This document shows positions 1 to 6,338 of a stretch of 6,834 nt of DNA, one piece after another. Within the stretch, counting starts at the first letter, position 1. Every line of letters starts with the position of its first letter. The translations under genes were made by a program, and so were the position numbers. The DNA comes from Parachlamydiales bacterium (GTDB lineage Bacteria; Chlamydiota; Chlamydiia; Chlamydiales; Rhabdochlamydiaceae). The notes beneath the pieces are model-generated. The model was not told where the DNA came from. It searched no databases and saw only the letters and a list, made by a program, of their open reading frames with translations. Location: contig JAGVJV010000200.1 in NCBI GenBank assembly GCA_020050965.1, positions 1 to 6,834 of the forward strand. Reading direction: 5' to 3'.

Positions 1-1252
1 AGCCCATGTTGATTGTCTCTTTGAGCCTACTTTCGATGCGTGGAACGCTGCGCACTTCGCCACCCAGGCCCACCTCGCCGATGATGGCTACTTTTGGATC
101 GAGTACACGGTTGCTGAAGGAGGAGCTGATCGCCATGATCACCCCTAAGTCGATGGCCGGTTCAGCGATTTTTAAGCCGCCAGCAATCGAGACAAACACA
201 TCTTTGTTGTGCAGCTGAAAGCCCATCCGTTTTTCGAGTACGGCTAGGAGAAGGGAAAGGCGATTGGGATTGAGGCCGGTCGATTTGCGGGTCGGATTGG
301 AGAAACCCGATGCGGCGACAAGCGCTTGCATTTCAACTAAGAATGCACGAGAGCCTTCGATGGTCGGGACGATGGCTGAACCGGTGGTTTTTTTGCCTCT
401 CTCCTCGAGAAAGATTAGAGACGGATTAGTCACTTCAGAAAGGCCATTTAGCCCCATCTGAAAAATAGCGATGTCATCGGTGGGTCCAAAGCGGTTCTTA
501 ATCCCACGGAGCATCCGGTAGCCATGCTGCTGGTCGCCATCAAAATCGAGCACGGTATCGACGATATGCTCTAGTACGCGTGGGCCGGCGATCTCTCCAG
601 ATTTGGTCACATGTCCAATCATAAACGTTGAGATGCCCATCCCTTTGGAGATATGCATGAACTCGGTGGCCAGCTCGCGCACTTGGGTGACGCTGCCAGG
701 CGCTGAAGGAATATCCTGCTTGTAGAGAATTTGGATCGAATCGACGATCAGTACATCAGGTTTAAGCTGATCGATGTGGTGCTTGATGTGGGAGAAATTG
801 GTCTCTGAAAGGAGGTAAAGCTGCTCGCTGGAGATATTGAGGCGTTGGGCCCGCATGGAAGTCTGCTCAACCGATTCCTCGCCGCAGACATAGAGAACGA
901 TGAGTCCTTGCGCGGCAAGACATTGCGAGACTTGGAGCATGAGGGTCGATTTTCCAATCCCTGGATCTCCGCCGACAAGCGTGAGCGAACCTGAGACAAT
1001 TCCTCCCCCCATAAGTCGGTCGAATTCTCCAAAACCAGTGAGTATCCGTTTGAAGGAGACATTTTTCACTTCAGAGATGCGCATGGGCTGGGCCGTCTTT
1101 TCCAAAGCAGATTCAAATCGACGCCCTTTGTTCTCAAGCTCTACCTCTTCGACAAAGGTGTTCCACTTCGCGCACATGCTGCAGCTGCCTGTCCACTTGC
1201 TCTGGCTGTGGCCGCATTCGGTGCAGCACCAGATCGTTTTAGTTTTGCTCAT
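1..1252 (-). CDS. radA: RadA (Sms) DNA repair ATPase, 3' end cut off by the window
   Basis: RadA is a RecA-related ATPase and helicase that helps process branched recombination intermediates in the cytoplasm. About 417 residues are visible with no stop; the family is usually near 450, so only a short C-terminal piece is missing. Seen in order: an N-terminal four-cysteine zinc finger (C10-TE-C13 and C24-SM-C27), Walker A GDPGIGKS at residues 95-102 with K101, a Walker B strand ending in VDS with D171, the RadA-specific KNRFG motif at 252-256, and a C-terminal Lon-protease-like domain with the GEVGLGGEVR stretch close to the left edge. The ATG at 1250-1252 is preceded by GAGGAG at 1257-1262, 4 bases away, inside the end of rnc. 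The 14-base overlap with rnc implies co-transcription and probably translational coupling. The rnc-radA order matches Chlamydia. Identification is firm. Confidence 0.96.
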   Translation of the reverse strand, partial: MSKTKTIWCCTECGHSQSKWTGSCSMCAKWNTFVEEVELENKGRRFESALEKTAQPMRISEVKNVSFKRILTGFGEFDRLMGGGIVSGSLTLVGGDPGIGKSTLMLQVSQCLAAQGLIVLYVCGEESVEQTSMRAQRLNISSEQLYLLSETNFSHIKHHIDQLKPDVLIVDSIQILYKQDIPSAPGSVTQVRELATEFMHISKGMGISTFMIGHVTKSGEIAGPRVLEHIVDTVLDFDGDQQHGYRMLRGIKNRFGPTDDIAIFQMGLNGLSEVTNPSLIFLEERGKKTTGSAIVPTIEGSRAFLVEMQALVAASGFSNPTRKSTGLNPNRLSLLLAVLEKRMGFQLHNKDVFVSIAGGLKIAEPAIDLGVIMAISSSFSNRVLDPKVAIIGEVGLGGEVRSVPRIESRLKETINMG

Positions 1253-1967
1253 CGCTCTCCTCTTTCTCCATCCGACTCAAGGCATCTTCTGCAGCTGATT
1301 GCTCAGCCTGTTTTTTTGATGCCCCCTCTCCCTGGCCAACCTCGATACCCTCGATCACCACGGCGACCAGAAAAGTCTTGCTATGTGCAGGGCCTTCTTC
1401 TGAAAGTATTCGGTACTCGGGCGGTTTTTGGAACTTTTTCTGCGAATAGTCCTGTAGTTCCGCCTTCCAGTTGCGCAGAGGGGTCGCCATTGCTTCGTCG
1501 ATAAAGGATGAAAAATGGCTCAAAACAAATTTCTGCGCGGCTTCTATTCCCCCATCAAGATAGATCGCTCCGATAATTGCTTCGAGCAGATCGGCTAAAA
1601 TCCGCTCGCGTCCTCGCCCTACATTGACCGCCTCCCCTTTACCCAGCATCAGATATTGCTCTAGTCCAAGCTGCCGAATGTACTTTACGCATGACTCTGC
1701 GCCAACCAGATGGGCCCGCAAGTGAGAAAGATGCCCTTCCGACTCGGTTGGCAAGTGGTTGTACAGGTAACTCGAGATAATGAGGCCAAGGACAGAATCA
1801 CCCAAAAATTCGAGCCTTTCGTTGTGTTCGGTCACGAGCTCCCTGTTTTCATTAAAAAAAGAGCGGTGGACAAAAGGCAAAATCAGATATTCTTTTTTAG
1901 AAAAGCTGTATCCTAGACTGTCTTCTATCTCGGGTGCATGGCTTAAGAGGGCTTCTAAAGGGTTCAT
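1239..1967 (-). CDS. rnc: Ribonuclease III
   Basis: This double-strand-specific endoribonuclease matures rRNA precursors and trims structured messages in the cytoplasm. The 242-residue product is of normal bacterial length. The catalytic domain holds the signature NERLEFLGD at residues 49-57. The expected metal-binding acids are all present: E50, E53, D57, D126 and E129, with the same spacing as E38, E41, D45, D114 and E117 of the E. coli enzyme. A C-terminal double-stranded-RNA-binding domain spans about residues 167-230, starting at WKAELQDYSQ and ending in the GEGASKKQAEQSAAEDAL helix. It is the first gene of a two-gene unit with radA, whose start lies 11 bases inside its 3' end. There is no Shine-Dalgarno sequence before the ATG at 1965-1967; a weak -10-like TATTTT ends only 7 bases upstream, so the message may be leaderless. 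No active-site change was seen. Confidence 0.97.
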   Translation of the reverse strand: MNPLEALLSHAPEIEDSLGYSFSKKEYLILPFVHRSFFNENRELVTEHNERLEFLGDSVLGLIISSYLYNHLPTESEGHLSHLRAHLVGAESCVKYIRQLGLEQYLMLGKGEAVNVGRGRERILADLLEAIIGAIYLDGGIEAAQKFVLSHFSSFIDEAMATPLRNWKAELQDYSQKKFQKPPEYRILSEEGPAHSKTFLVAVVIEGIEVGQGEGASKKQAEQSAAEDALSRMEKEESDEQN

Positions 1968-1974
1968 TCACATA

Positions 1975-2003
1975 AAAATAGGCTATTTCTTCTCAAAATA
2001 CAA
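1975..2003 (-). promoter_or_regulatory. Possible promoter for rnc-radA
   Basis: On the minus strand, TTGTAT (1998-2003) and TATTTT (1975-1980) are separated by 17 bases, resembling weak sigma-70-type -35 and -10 boxes. Transcription would start at or next to the rnc ATG. The -35 box lies inside the spacer of the oppositely directed promoter of the next gene, so the two would compete. The matches are weak (3 of 6 and 4 of 6 bases) in an AT-rich gap, so chance is possible. Confidence 0.25.
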
Positions 2004-2019
2004 GAATTTCATCTATAAT
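1990..2019 (+). promoter_or_regulatory. Probable promoter of the CT296-like gene
   Basis: A perfect TATAAT at 2014-2019 is preceded, after 18 bases, by TTCTCA at 1990-1995 (4 of 6 matches to TTGACA). The expected transcription start, 6-7 bases after the -10 box, falls at about 2025-2027, immediately before the ATG at 2028. The message would have a leader of about 0-3 bases and no Shine-Dalgarno sequence. Confidence 0.5.
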
Positions 2020-2027
2020 GAGTTGCT

Positions 2028-2573
2028 ATGCGCTACACGATCACTTCATCTCATCTCAATTTCTTCCGGAAGGAAGGGCAGATCACCTTCGAGGATCTCT
2101 ATTCTAGTATTGAGATTGTCAGTCTAAAAGCCCTGCTCGACCAAGCACGCACGGTCACAAAGACTGGTAGAGATTTGCATCGAGACCACCCTACTCTACT
2201 AAGTGATCTACATACTTCGAGGCTGGGGCAACTAGCTGCTGGCTTATTTGAGAAAAAAAGGTTGCGGATCTCTTTTACTCAATATGGGGCAGTATCTGAA
2301 GGGGTGATCCCCATTGAGCAGATCACTTCAATGACCGAAACTTGCGGGGGATGCATCATCGATCTGCAGACGGGAGTGACAACGTTTTATAGCGCTCAGT
2401 TTCCTATCGATTTTGGTGCGATCCAAGATCCTTATCTTTTGGTGGTCTTTGCTACCGATAAGGCTCGCTATCGACTTTTAGAAAGCGACCCCTATACCCA
2501 TCAACTAAAACGGATGGGCTACGGCTTCGGAGATCAGATCACTGAGGAGACTCATCCTCTAATTGTGAAGTAG
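2028..2573 (+). CDS. CT296-like hypothetical protein, 2-oxoglutarate oxygenase fold without iron ligands
   Basis: The product has 181 residues and no signal peptide or membrane segment. Residues 12-40 (beginning FFRKEGQITFEDL and ending ALLDQA) read like the N-terminal helix-strand of phytanoyl-CoA dioxygenase (PhyH) proteins. The segment RLGQLAAGLFEKKRLRISF at about 65-83 resembles the next conserved part. After it, where PhyH enzymes carry the iron-binding HxD, there is only a region rich in I, S, T and C, and no HxD. From recall, C. trachomatis CT296, which also sits beside rnc, has this fold without a usable metal site, and was earlier reported as an iron-responsive regulator (DcrA); the link here rests on synteny and motif resemblance only. 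The start is pinned: an in-frame TGA lies at 2019-2021 and no other start codon precedes the conserved helix. Function is unknown. Confidence 0.8.
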   Translation: MRYTITSSHLNFFRKEGQITFEDLYSSIEIVSLKALLDQARTVTKTGRDLHRDHPTLLSDLHTSRLGQLAAGLFEKKRLRISFTQYGAVSEGVIPIEQITSMTETCGGCIIDLQTGVTTFYSAQFPIDFGAIQDPYLLVVFATDKARYRLLESDPYTHQLKRMGYGFGDQITEETHPLIVK

Positions 2574-2598
2574 TCTTTTCGAGATGCTTTAGGATTTA

Positions 2599-3063
2599 TT
2601 ATTCTTTGTTTGCATTCGCAGAATTCTTCCGTTGGTAAGGGGCCTCTTTGAATTCTTTTAGCCGGTCTTCCAAAGCTGCGCTGAGTTGTTTTGGATCTTT
2701 ATGAATCACTATGACTCTTCCACATAGTCCGGTACTATCAATTCGATCTTCTTGTTCGCTCGTATAAAAGACAATTTTGGCTTCGGGATATTTTCCCAAA
2801 ATCTTTAGGCACAACTCCGGACCCTTCAAAGTCCCAGGTGTAAGCCAATCGATCACATAAAAATCAAAGCGCTGAGTTTCAACAAGAGCCCATCCAGCAT
2901 CACATGTCTTTTCGAAGACCATTTTAGTTTTAAATTCAGTTTTACTTAATAGGGGATTGCATTCTTTTCGAATGAGGATTTCAGAAACTAACTCATCTTC
3001 GACAACTAGCATGGAAAAGCTGCGGATTAAACCGGGCTCTGGGGTTTTGCGTAGACTTATCAA
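2599..3063 (-). CDS. Stand-alone response-regulator receiver protein (CheY-like)
   Basis: This is a two-component receiver domain that would accept phosphate from a histidine kinase. Counting from the TTG start at 3061-3063, the protein has 154 residues. It carries the acidic pair E22-D23 (LVVEDE), the phosphoacceptor D72 (YVIDW), the switch threonine T101 (VFYTSE) and lysine K122 (HKDP), so it should be phosphorylatable. After the domain there is only a short charged tail (about 132-154), with no DNA-binding or enzyme output domain, so it probably acts through a partner protein. No kinase is nearby. Start choice: AGGAGG at 3071-3076 is 7 bases from the TTG but only 1 base from an in-frame ATG at 3067-3069. 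A GTG at 3145-3147 would give 182 residues but lacks a ribosome site and would add about 28 residues not typical of a receiver. The gene converges on the CT296-like gene with 25 bases between stops. Confidence 0.85.
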   Translation of the reverse strand: MISLRKTPEPGLIRSFSMLVVEDELVSEILIRKECNPLLSKTEFKTKMVFEKTCDAGWALVETQRFDFYVIDWLTPGTLKGPELCLKILGKYPEAKIVFYTSEQEDRIDSTGLCGRVIVIHKDPKQLSAALEDRLKEFKEAPYQRKNSANANKE

Positions 3064-3070
3064 GGCCATC

Positions 3071-3076
3071 CCTCCT
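3071..3076 (-). promoter_or_regulatory. Strong Shine-Dalgarno sequence of the receiver gene
   Basis: On the minus strand this reads AGGAGG, the best ribosome-binding site noticed in the window. It is 7 bases from the TTG at 3061-3063 and 1 base from the ATG at 3067-3069, favouring the TTG. It argues against the upstream GTG at 3145-3147 as the true start. Confidence 0.65.
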
Positions 3077-3097
3077 GCTAAAAACTGTTGGGCATAG

Positions 3098-3126
3098 AGT
3101 ATCTTCCTGGAAATAAAAAGTTGCAA
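3098..3126 (-). promoter_or_regulatory. Candidate promoter of the receiver gene
   Basis: On the minus strand, TTGCAA (3121-3126) and GATACT (3098-3103) are separated by 17 bases; each matches the sigma-70 consensus at 4 of 6 positions. The expected start near 3091 gives a leader of about 28 bases containing the AGGAGG site. TTGCAA is its own reverse complement and could also serve the plus-strand gene. Confidence 0.4.
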
Positions 3127-3150
3127 ATAAAATCTCCCCAAAGGCACAAT
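3121..3150 (+). promoter_or_regulatory. Candidate promoter of the BioF-like gene
   Basis: The same TTGCAA at 3121-3126 is followed after 18 bases by CACAAT (3145-3150), 4 of 6 matches to TATAAT. The expected start is near 3157. The leader would be about 8 bases for the ATG at 3165, or about 56 bases for the ATG at 3213, which has a GAGGAG site. The boxes are weak. Confidence 0.3.
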
Positions 3151-3164
3151 TTTGGGCTTGTCCG

Positions 3165-4256
3165 ATGAATAAGAAATATGCAGCTTACACTGAAAGTCCT
3201 TTGAGGAGTTTAATGGCGATGACTCCGATTAATGGGGCTTTTATCCTTCATGAAGATCAGAAGCTGCTCACCTTTTGCTGCTTTGACCATTTAGCGCTCA
3301 CCGACAACCCTACTGTCAAAAAAAATGCGATTAAGTATGTGCTCCAACATGGAATTTATCCCTTTTCCCAAGTGGCCGACTTCTATCTGACTTGCCAACA
3401 GGACCTTGAGAAAAAATTGTCCGATTTACTCCGCAGGGAATCTGCCCTTTTTTTCTCTTCAAGATCTGAGGCTAATTTCACCACTTTAAGCGCAATTGGG
3501 CATACGGGCGCGACTATTTTTATTGATGAGAAGTGCCATCCAAGCCTAATGACTGGCGCAGAAGCTAGCAAAGCGCGGGTCGTCCGTTACTCTAATCTTG
3601 AGCAATTGGAGAGGTTGTTAGATCGCGCCGCAGATAAAATTATCGTCACAGAATCTGTTTTTAGTCACGATGGGTCGATCACCGATCTGCCGCAGCTTAC
3701 AGAAATTGCCGACCATTTTCAGGCGCTGCTTTATGTCGATGATTCCCATGCTTTTGGAATCTCTGGCATTGATGGGATGGGGTTATGCGCTCATTTACCT
3801 GAGGTCGATATTATCTCGGGTTCTTTTGGGAAAGCCTGTGGTGCTTATGGAGGTTATATCGCCTGTAAGCAGACAATCCGCGATTATCTGATCAAGAAGA
3901 ACGCCCTCCTCTCACCCCCCATTATCGGAGCCATTGAGGCCTCTCTTGATCTTATTCCCCAAATGGAAGGAGAACGGAAACAACTGGAGCAGCGGTCCCA
4001 TTGGTTAAAGCAAACTCTGCGAGAGATGGGCTTTACATTGCCTAAGTTTAATACTCCCCTGGTATCAATCGAGATGAAAAGTGAAGATGAGTGCGAGCGG
4101 CTAAAGTCCTATTTATTGCAGGAACAGATTCTGGTGAATACGGAAAATAATAGGATTAAACTCGCGCTAAATGTCTGCCATATGCCCGATCATCTGACAC
4201 GCCTCACCGATGCAATCAAAAGCTGGCTGTTGGCAGGGATTAGTTTAGTAAATTAA
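3165..4256 (+). CDS. PLP-dependent alpha-oxoamine synthase-like protein (BioF/KBL family, divergent)
   Basis: The 363-residue product belongs to the fold-type I PLP enzymes that condense an amino acid with an acyl thioester, such as 8-amino-7-oxononanoate synthase (BioF) and 2-amino-3-ketobutyrate CoA ligase. Expected catalytic residues are visible: H125 (CHPSL), E163 and D169 in VTESVFSHDG, D192 and H195 in VDDSHAFG, the PLP lysine K223 in SFGKACGAYGG, and R330 of the C-terminal RLR-type motif (here RIK). Oddities: the glycine-rich loop near the N terminus (GSGGSG in E. coli BioF) has become YPFSQVADFY at 65-74, and the SGF/SGY-AAN motif reads SRSEAN at 99-104. No biotin gene adjoins it, so the substrate is uncertain and a biotin role should not be assumed. 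The ATG at 3165 lacks a Shine-Dalgarno sequence; the in-frame ATG at 3213 (residue 17) has GAGGAG 4 bases upstream and would give 347 residues. Confidence 0.85.
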   Translation: MNKKYAAYTESPLRSLMAMTPINGAFILHEDQKLLTFCCFDHLALTDNPTVKKNAIKYVLQHGIYPFSQVADFYLTCQQDLEKKLSDLLRRESALFFSSRSEANFTTLSAIGHTGATIFIDEKCHPSLMTGAEASKARVVRYSNLEQLERLLDRAADKIIVTESVFSHDGSITDLPQLTEIADHFQALLYVDDSHAFGISGIDGMGLCAHLPEVDIISGSFGKACGAYGGYIACKQTIRDYLIKKNALLSPPIIGAIEASLDLIPQMEGERKQLEQRSHWLKQTLREMGFTLPKFNTPLVSIEMKSEDECERLKSYLLQEQILVNTENNRIKLALNVCHMPDHLTRLTDAIKSWLLAGISLVN

Positions 4257-4257
4257 A

Positions 4258-4289
4258 TAACAGGATATGCTGCGCAGCATATCCTGTTA
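4258..4289. terminator. Perfect 32-base palindrome, probable two-way terminator
   Basis: The arm TAACAGGATATGCTGC is followed directly by its exact reverse complement, giving 16-base arms with no spacer. In RNA it would fold into a long hairpin with about a 4-base loop. It nearly fills the 37-base gap between the stops of the BioF-like gene and tkt, which converge, so it can serve both strands. The minus-strand flank, just past the tkt stop, begins TTATTTAATTT and is T-rich; the plus-strand flank is A/T-rich without a clean T run. It could instead be a protein-binding site or a dispersed repeat. Confidence 0.7.
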
Positions 4290-4293
4290 ATAT

Positions 4294-6282
4294 TTAACCA
4301 AGCAATCGGTTTAGGATTGCATCCACATTAAATCCGAATTCGGCCTGTAGATCACTCATGGGGGCCGATGCGCCAAATGTATCGATGGCGATCGAAATGC
4401 CGAATGGCCCGATCCATTTACTCCATCCAAATGAAACGCCAGCCTCGATGCTCACTCGCTTGCCGAGATCGCCGCCGAGCACGTCATTTTTATAGGCATC
4501 GCTCTGTTCTTCGAAGAGTTTCCAGCAGGGCATGGAGACGACTCGGACCGATTTATCTCTCTTTTGCAGCGCTGCAGCCACATCCATTGCAAGGGAAACT
4601 TCTGATCCTGTCGCAATGAGGCAGAAATCGGGTTTCGACTTCTCTTTTTTGATGATATACGCTCCTTTGCCCATCCCTTGATCGTAGGATACGTTTGTCT
4701 CTTCTAGTGTAGGTAGATTTTGCCGAGACAATAGAAGGGCTGTCGGTCCGCGGTAGCGGAGAGCTGCAATCCAAGCCATTTTCACTTCGTTGGCATCGGC
4801 TGGGCGGATCACCTGTAAGTTGGGTATAGTTCTCAGGGCTGCGTAATGTTCGACAGGCTGGTGGGTTGGTCCATCTTCACCGAGGAAAATCGAATCGTGG
4901 GTGAACTGATAGATCACATGAACTTCTGAAAGAGCAGCCAGGCGGATGGCATTGCGCATGTAGTCGGAGAAAGTGAGGAAGGTGCCGACAAAGGGAACAA
5001 TCATATTGGTCTGAGAAAGCCCGGTCGCCGCTGCTGCCATCGCAAATTCGCGCACGCCATACTTGATATTGCGCCCCGAGAAATTGCCTGGGGAGACGAG
5101 CGGGTATTTGGTCATCATGGTTCGGTCTGAGCCTGAGAGGTCGGCTGAACCGCCGATCAAATAGGGAAGCATATCAGCGAGTGCACCCAGCACATCTTGC
5201 GACGCCGATCTACCTGCAATGGGGCTCTTGATCTTGATCGCCTGCAGTTTTTGTTCGAGATCGGCCGGGAGTCTTTTCTCCACCATGGTCGAAAATTCTT
5301 TTTCCAGCTCGGGTTTGAGCTCGGCAAAGCGGCGGTAGAGCTCTTTCCACTTTTGCTCCATCTCCTGGCACTTTTCGAGCCGCTGTTCAAAGAAGGTGTA
5401 GATCGAGCGGGGCACGAGGAAATTCTCTTCGGGCAGGCCAAGCAGTTTTTTCACCTCTTCGACCTCTTCGACGCCGAGTGGAGAGCCGTGGGCTTTGCTG
5501 GAGCCGGCTTTATGGGGAGAGCCTTTCCCGATGATGGTGTGCATGACGACAAAAGCAGGTCGTTTCTGGTGGGCGCGCAGATGATTGAAGGTCTTTTCCA
5601 TCTGGTCAAAATCGTAGCCGTCGATTTCGTAGGTTTCCCAGCCGTAGGCCTCATAGCGCTTTTTAGTATCCTCAGAACAGCACTCAGAGAGGTTTCCATC
5701 TAGGCAAATTTTATTTGAGTCATAGATGAGAATTAAGTTGTCGAGCTGCAGGTGCCCCGCAAGGGAAGAGGCTTCAGAGGAAATCCCTTCCATGATGCAT
5801 CCATCTCCAGCCAAACAAAAAACTTTATTATTGAAGAGGGTGAAATCGGATGAGTTAAATTTCGCCCCTAGCAATTTCAATCCGAGCGCCTGTCCGACTG
5901 CATTTCCGACCCCTTGACCAAGCGGTCCTGTAGTTGCCTCTACCCCTTCGGTGATATGGTATTCAGGGTGACCGGGGGTTTTCGAATGGAGCTGTCTAAA
6001 TTGTTTGATGTCGTCCATAGTCAGGTGATAGCCAGAAAGGTGGAGCATAGAATAAAGCATCATCGAGCCATGTCCCGCCGAAAGAACGAACCGGTCGCGA
6101 CCTAGCCACTTGGGGTTTTTTGGATTGTGCCGGAGTTCCAGCCCCCAAAAATAGGCGGCAAACTCAGCGCAGCCCATGGGAAGGCCTGGGTGTCCAGAGT
6201 CGGCTTTTTGGACCGCTTCCATCGACAATTGGCGGACAGTATTAGCAATTTTGCTCAGCTGCTTTTTGACATCATCGTTCAT
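4294..6282 (-). CDS. tkt: Transketolase
   Basis: Transketolase moves two-carbon units between sugar phosphates in the non-oxidative pentose phosphate pathway, using thiamine diphosphate and a divalent metal in the cytoplasm. The 662-residue product has the normal full length. The N-terminal domain holds H31 in SGHPG, H71 in SAGHGS, the thiamine diphosphate motif from GDG (159-161) to DNLILIYDSN (181-190), and H266 in KAHGSP. The middle domain has GGSADLSGSD at 377-386, catalytic E412 in VREFAMAAAATG, and H474 in GEDGPTHQPVEH. The C-terminal domain includes ATGSEVSLA at about 558-566. The ATG at 6280-6282 has AGAGGT at 6287-6292 in front. It is divergent from alaS, the arrangement recalled for chlamydial tktB-alaS, and convergent with the BioF-like gene. 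Nothing is missing or broken. Confidence 0.98.
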   Translation of the reverse strand: MNDDVKKQLSKIANTVRQLSMEAVQKADSGHPGLPMGCAEFAAYFWGLELRHNPKNPKWLGRDRFVLSAGHGSMMLYSMLHLSGYHLTMDDIKQFRQLHSKTPGHPEYHITEGVEATTGPLGQGVGNAVGQALGLKLLGAKFNSSDFTLFNNKVFCLAGDGCIMEGISSEASSLAGHLQLDNLILIYDSNKICLDGNLSECCSEDTKKRYEAYGWETYEIDGYDFDQMEKTFNHLRAHQKRPAFVVMHTIIGKGSPHKAGSSKAHGSPLGVEEVEEVKKLLGLPEENFLVPRSIYTFFEQRLEKCQEMEQKWKELYRRFAELKPELEKEFSTMVEKRLPADLEQKLQAIKIKSPIAGRSASQDVLGALADMLPYLIGGSADLSGSDRTMMTKYPLVSPGNFSGRNIKYGVREFAMAAAATGLSQTNMIVPFVGTFLTFSDYMRNAIRLAALSEVHVIYQFTHDSIFLGEDGPTHQPVEHYAALRTIPNLQVIRPADANEVKMAWIAALRYRGPTALLLSRQNLPTLEETNVSYDQGMGKGAYIIKKEKSKPDFCLIATGSEVSLAMDVAAALQKRDKSVRVVSMPCWKLFEEQSDAYKNDVLGGDLGKRVSIEAGVSFGWSKWIGPFGISIAIDTFGASAPMSDLQAEFGFNVDAILNRLLG

Positions 6283-6286
6283 TTCG

Positions 6287-6292
6287 ACCTCT
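6287..6292 (-). promoter_or_regulatory. Shine-Dalgarno sequence of tkt
   Basis: AGAGGT on the minus strand, 4 bases before the tkt ATG, supports the start at 6282. It sits within the roughly 21-base leader predicted from the promoter at 6310-6338, so promoter and ribosome site agree. Confidence 0.6.
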
Positions 6293-6309
6293 AATTTTAG
6301 AAATTTTCT

Positions 6310-6338
6310 ATTGTCACTCCTTAAGCAAAATCTTGCAA
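6310..6338 (-). promoter_or_regulatory. Candidate promoter of tkt
   Basis: On the minus strand, TTGCAA (6333-6338) and GACAAT (6310-6315) are separated by exactly 17 bases, each with 4 of 6 consensus matches. The expected start is near 6303, leaving a leader of about 21 bases with the AGAGGT ribosome site. The -35 hexamer is a palindrome and also fits the alaS promoter on the other strand. Confidence 0.45.

Noticed and set aside
900..1298. A 132-codon plus-strand open frame across radA and the end of rnc
   Set aside because: It is antisense to the Walker A and zinc-finger coding regions of radA and shows no recognisable domain.
2178..2186. HRD at residues 51-53 of the CT296-like protein as an iron-binding HxD
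   Set aside because: It sits before the second conserved helix, well ahead of where the HxD occurs in PhyH-type proteins, and no matching distal histidine context was seen.
2544..2559. Short hairpin GAGGA/TCCTC with a 6-base loop near the end of the CT296-like gene
   Set aside because: The stem has only 5 pairs, lies inside the coding region and is not followed by a T run, so I do not call it a terminator.
3064..3147. N-terminal extension of the receiver protein from the GTG at 3145-3147
   Set aside because: It has no ribosome site, would cover the candidate promoter and the AGGAGG, and adds residues not typical of a receiver domain.
5197..5703. A 168-codon plus-strand open frame inside tkt
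   Set aside because: It lies wholly antisense to a strongly conserved transketolase, and its protein resembles no family I know; it is a by-product of codon use on the other strand.
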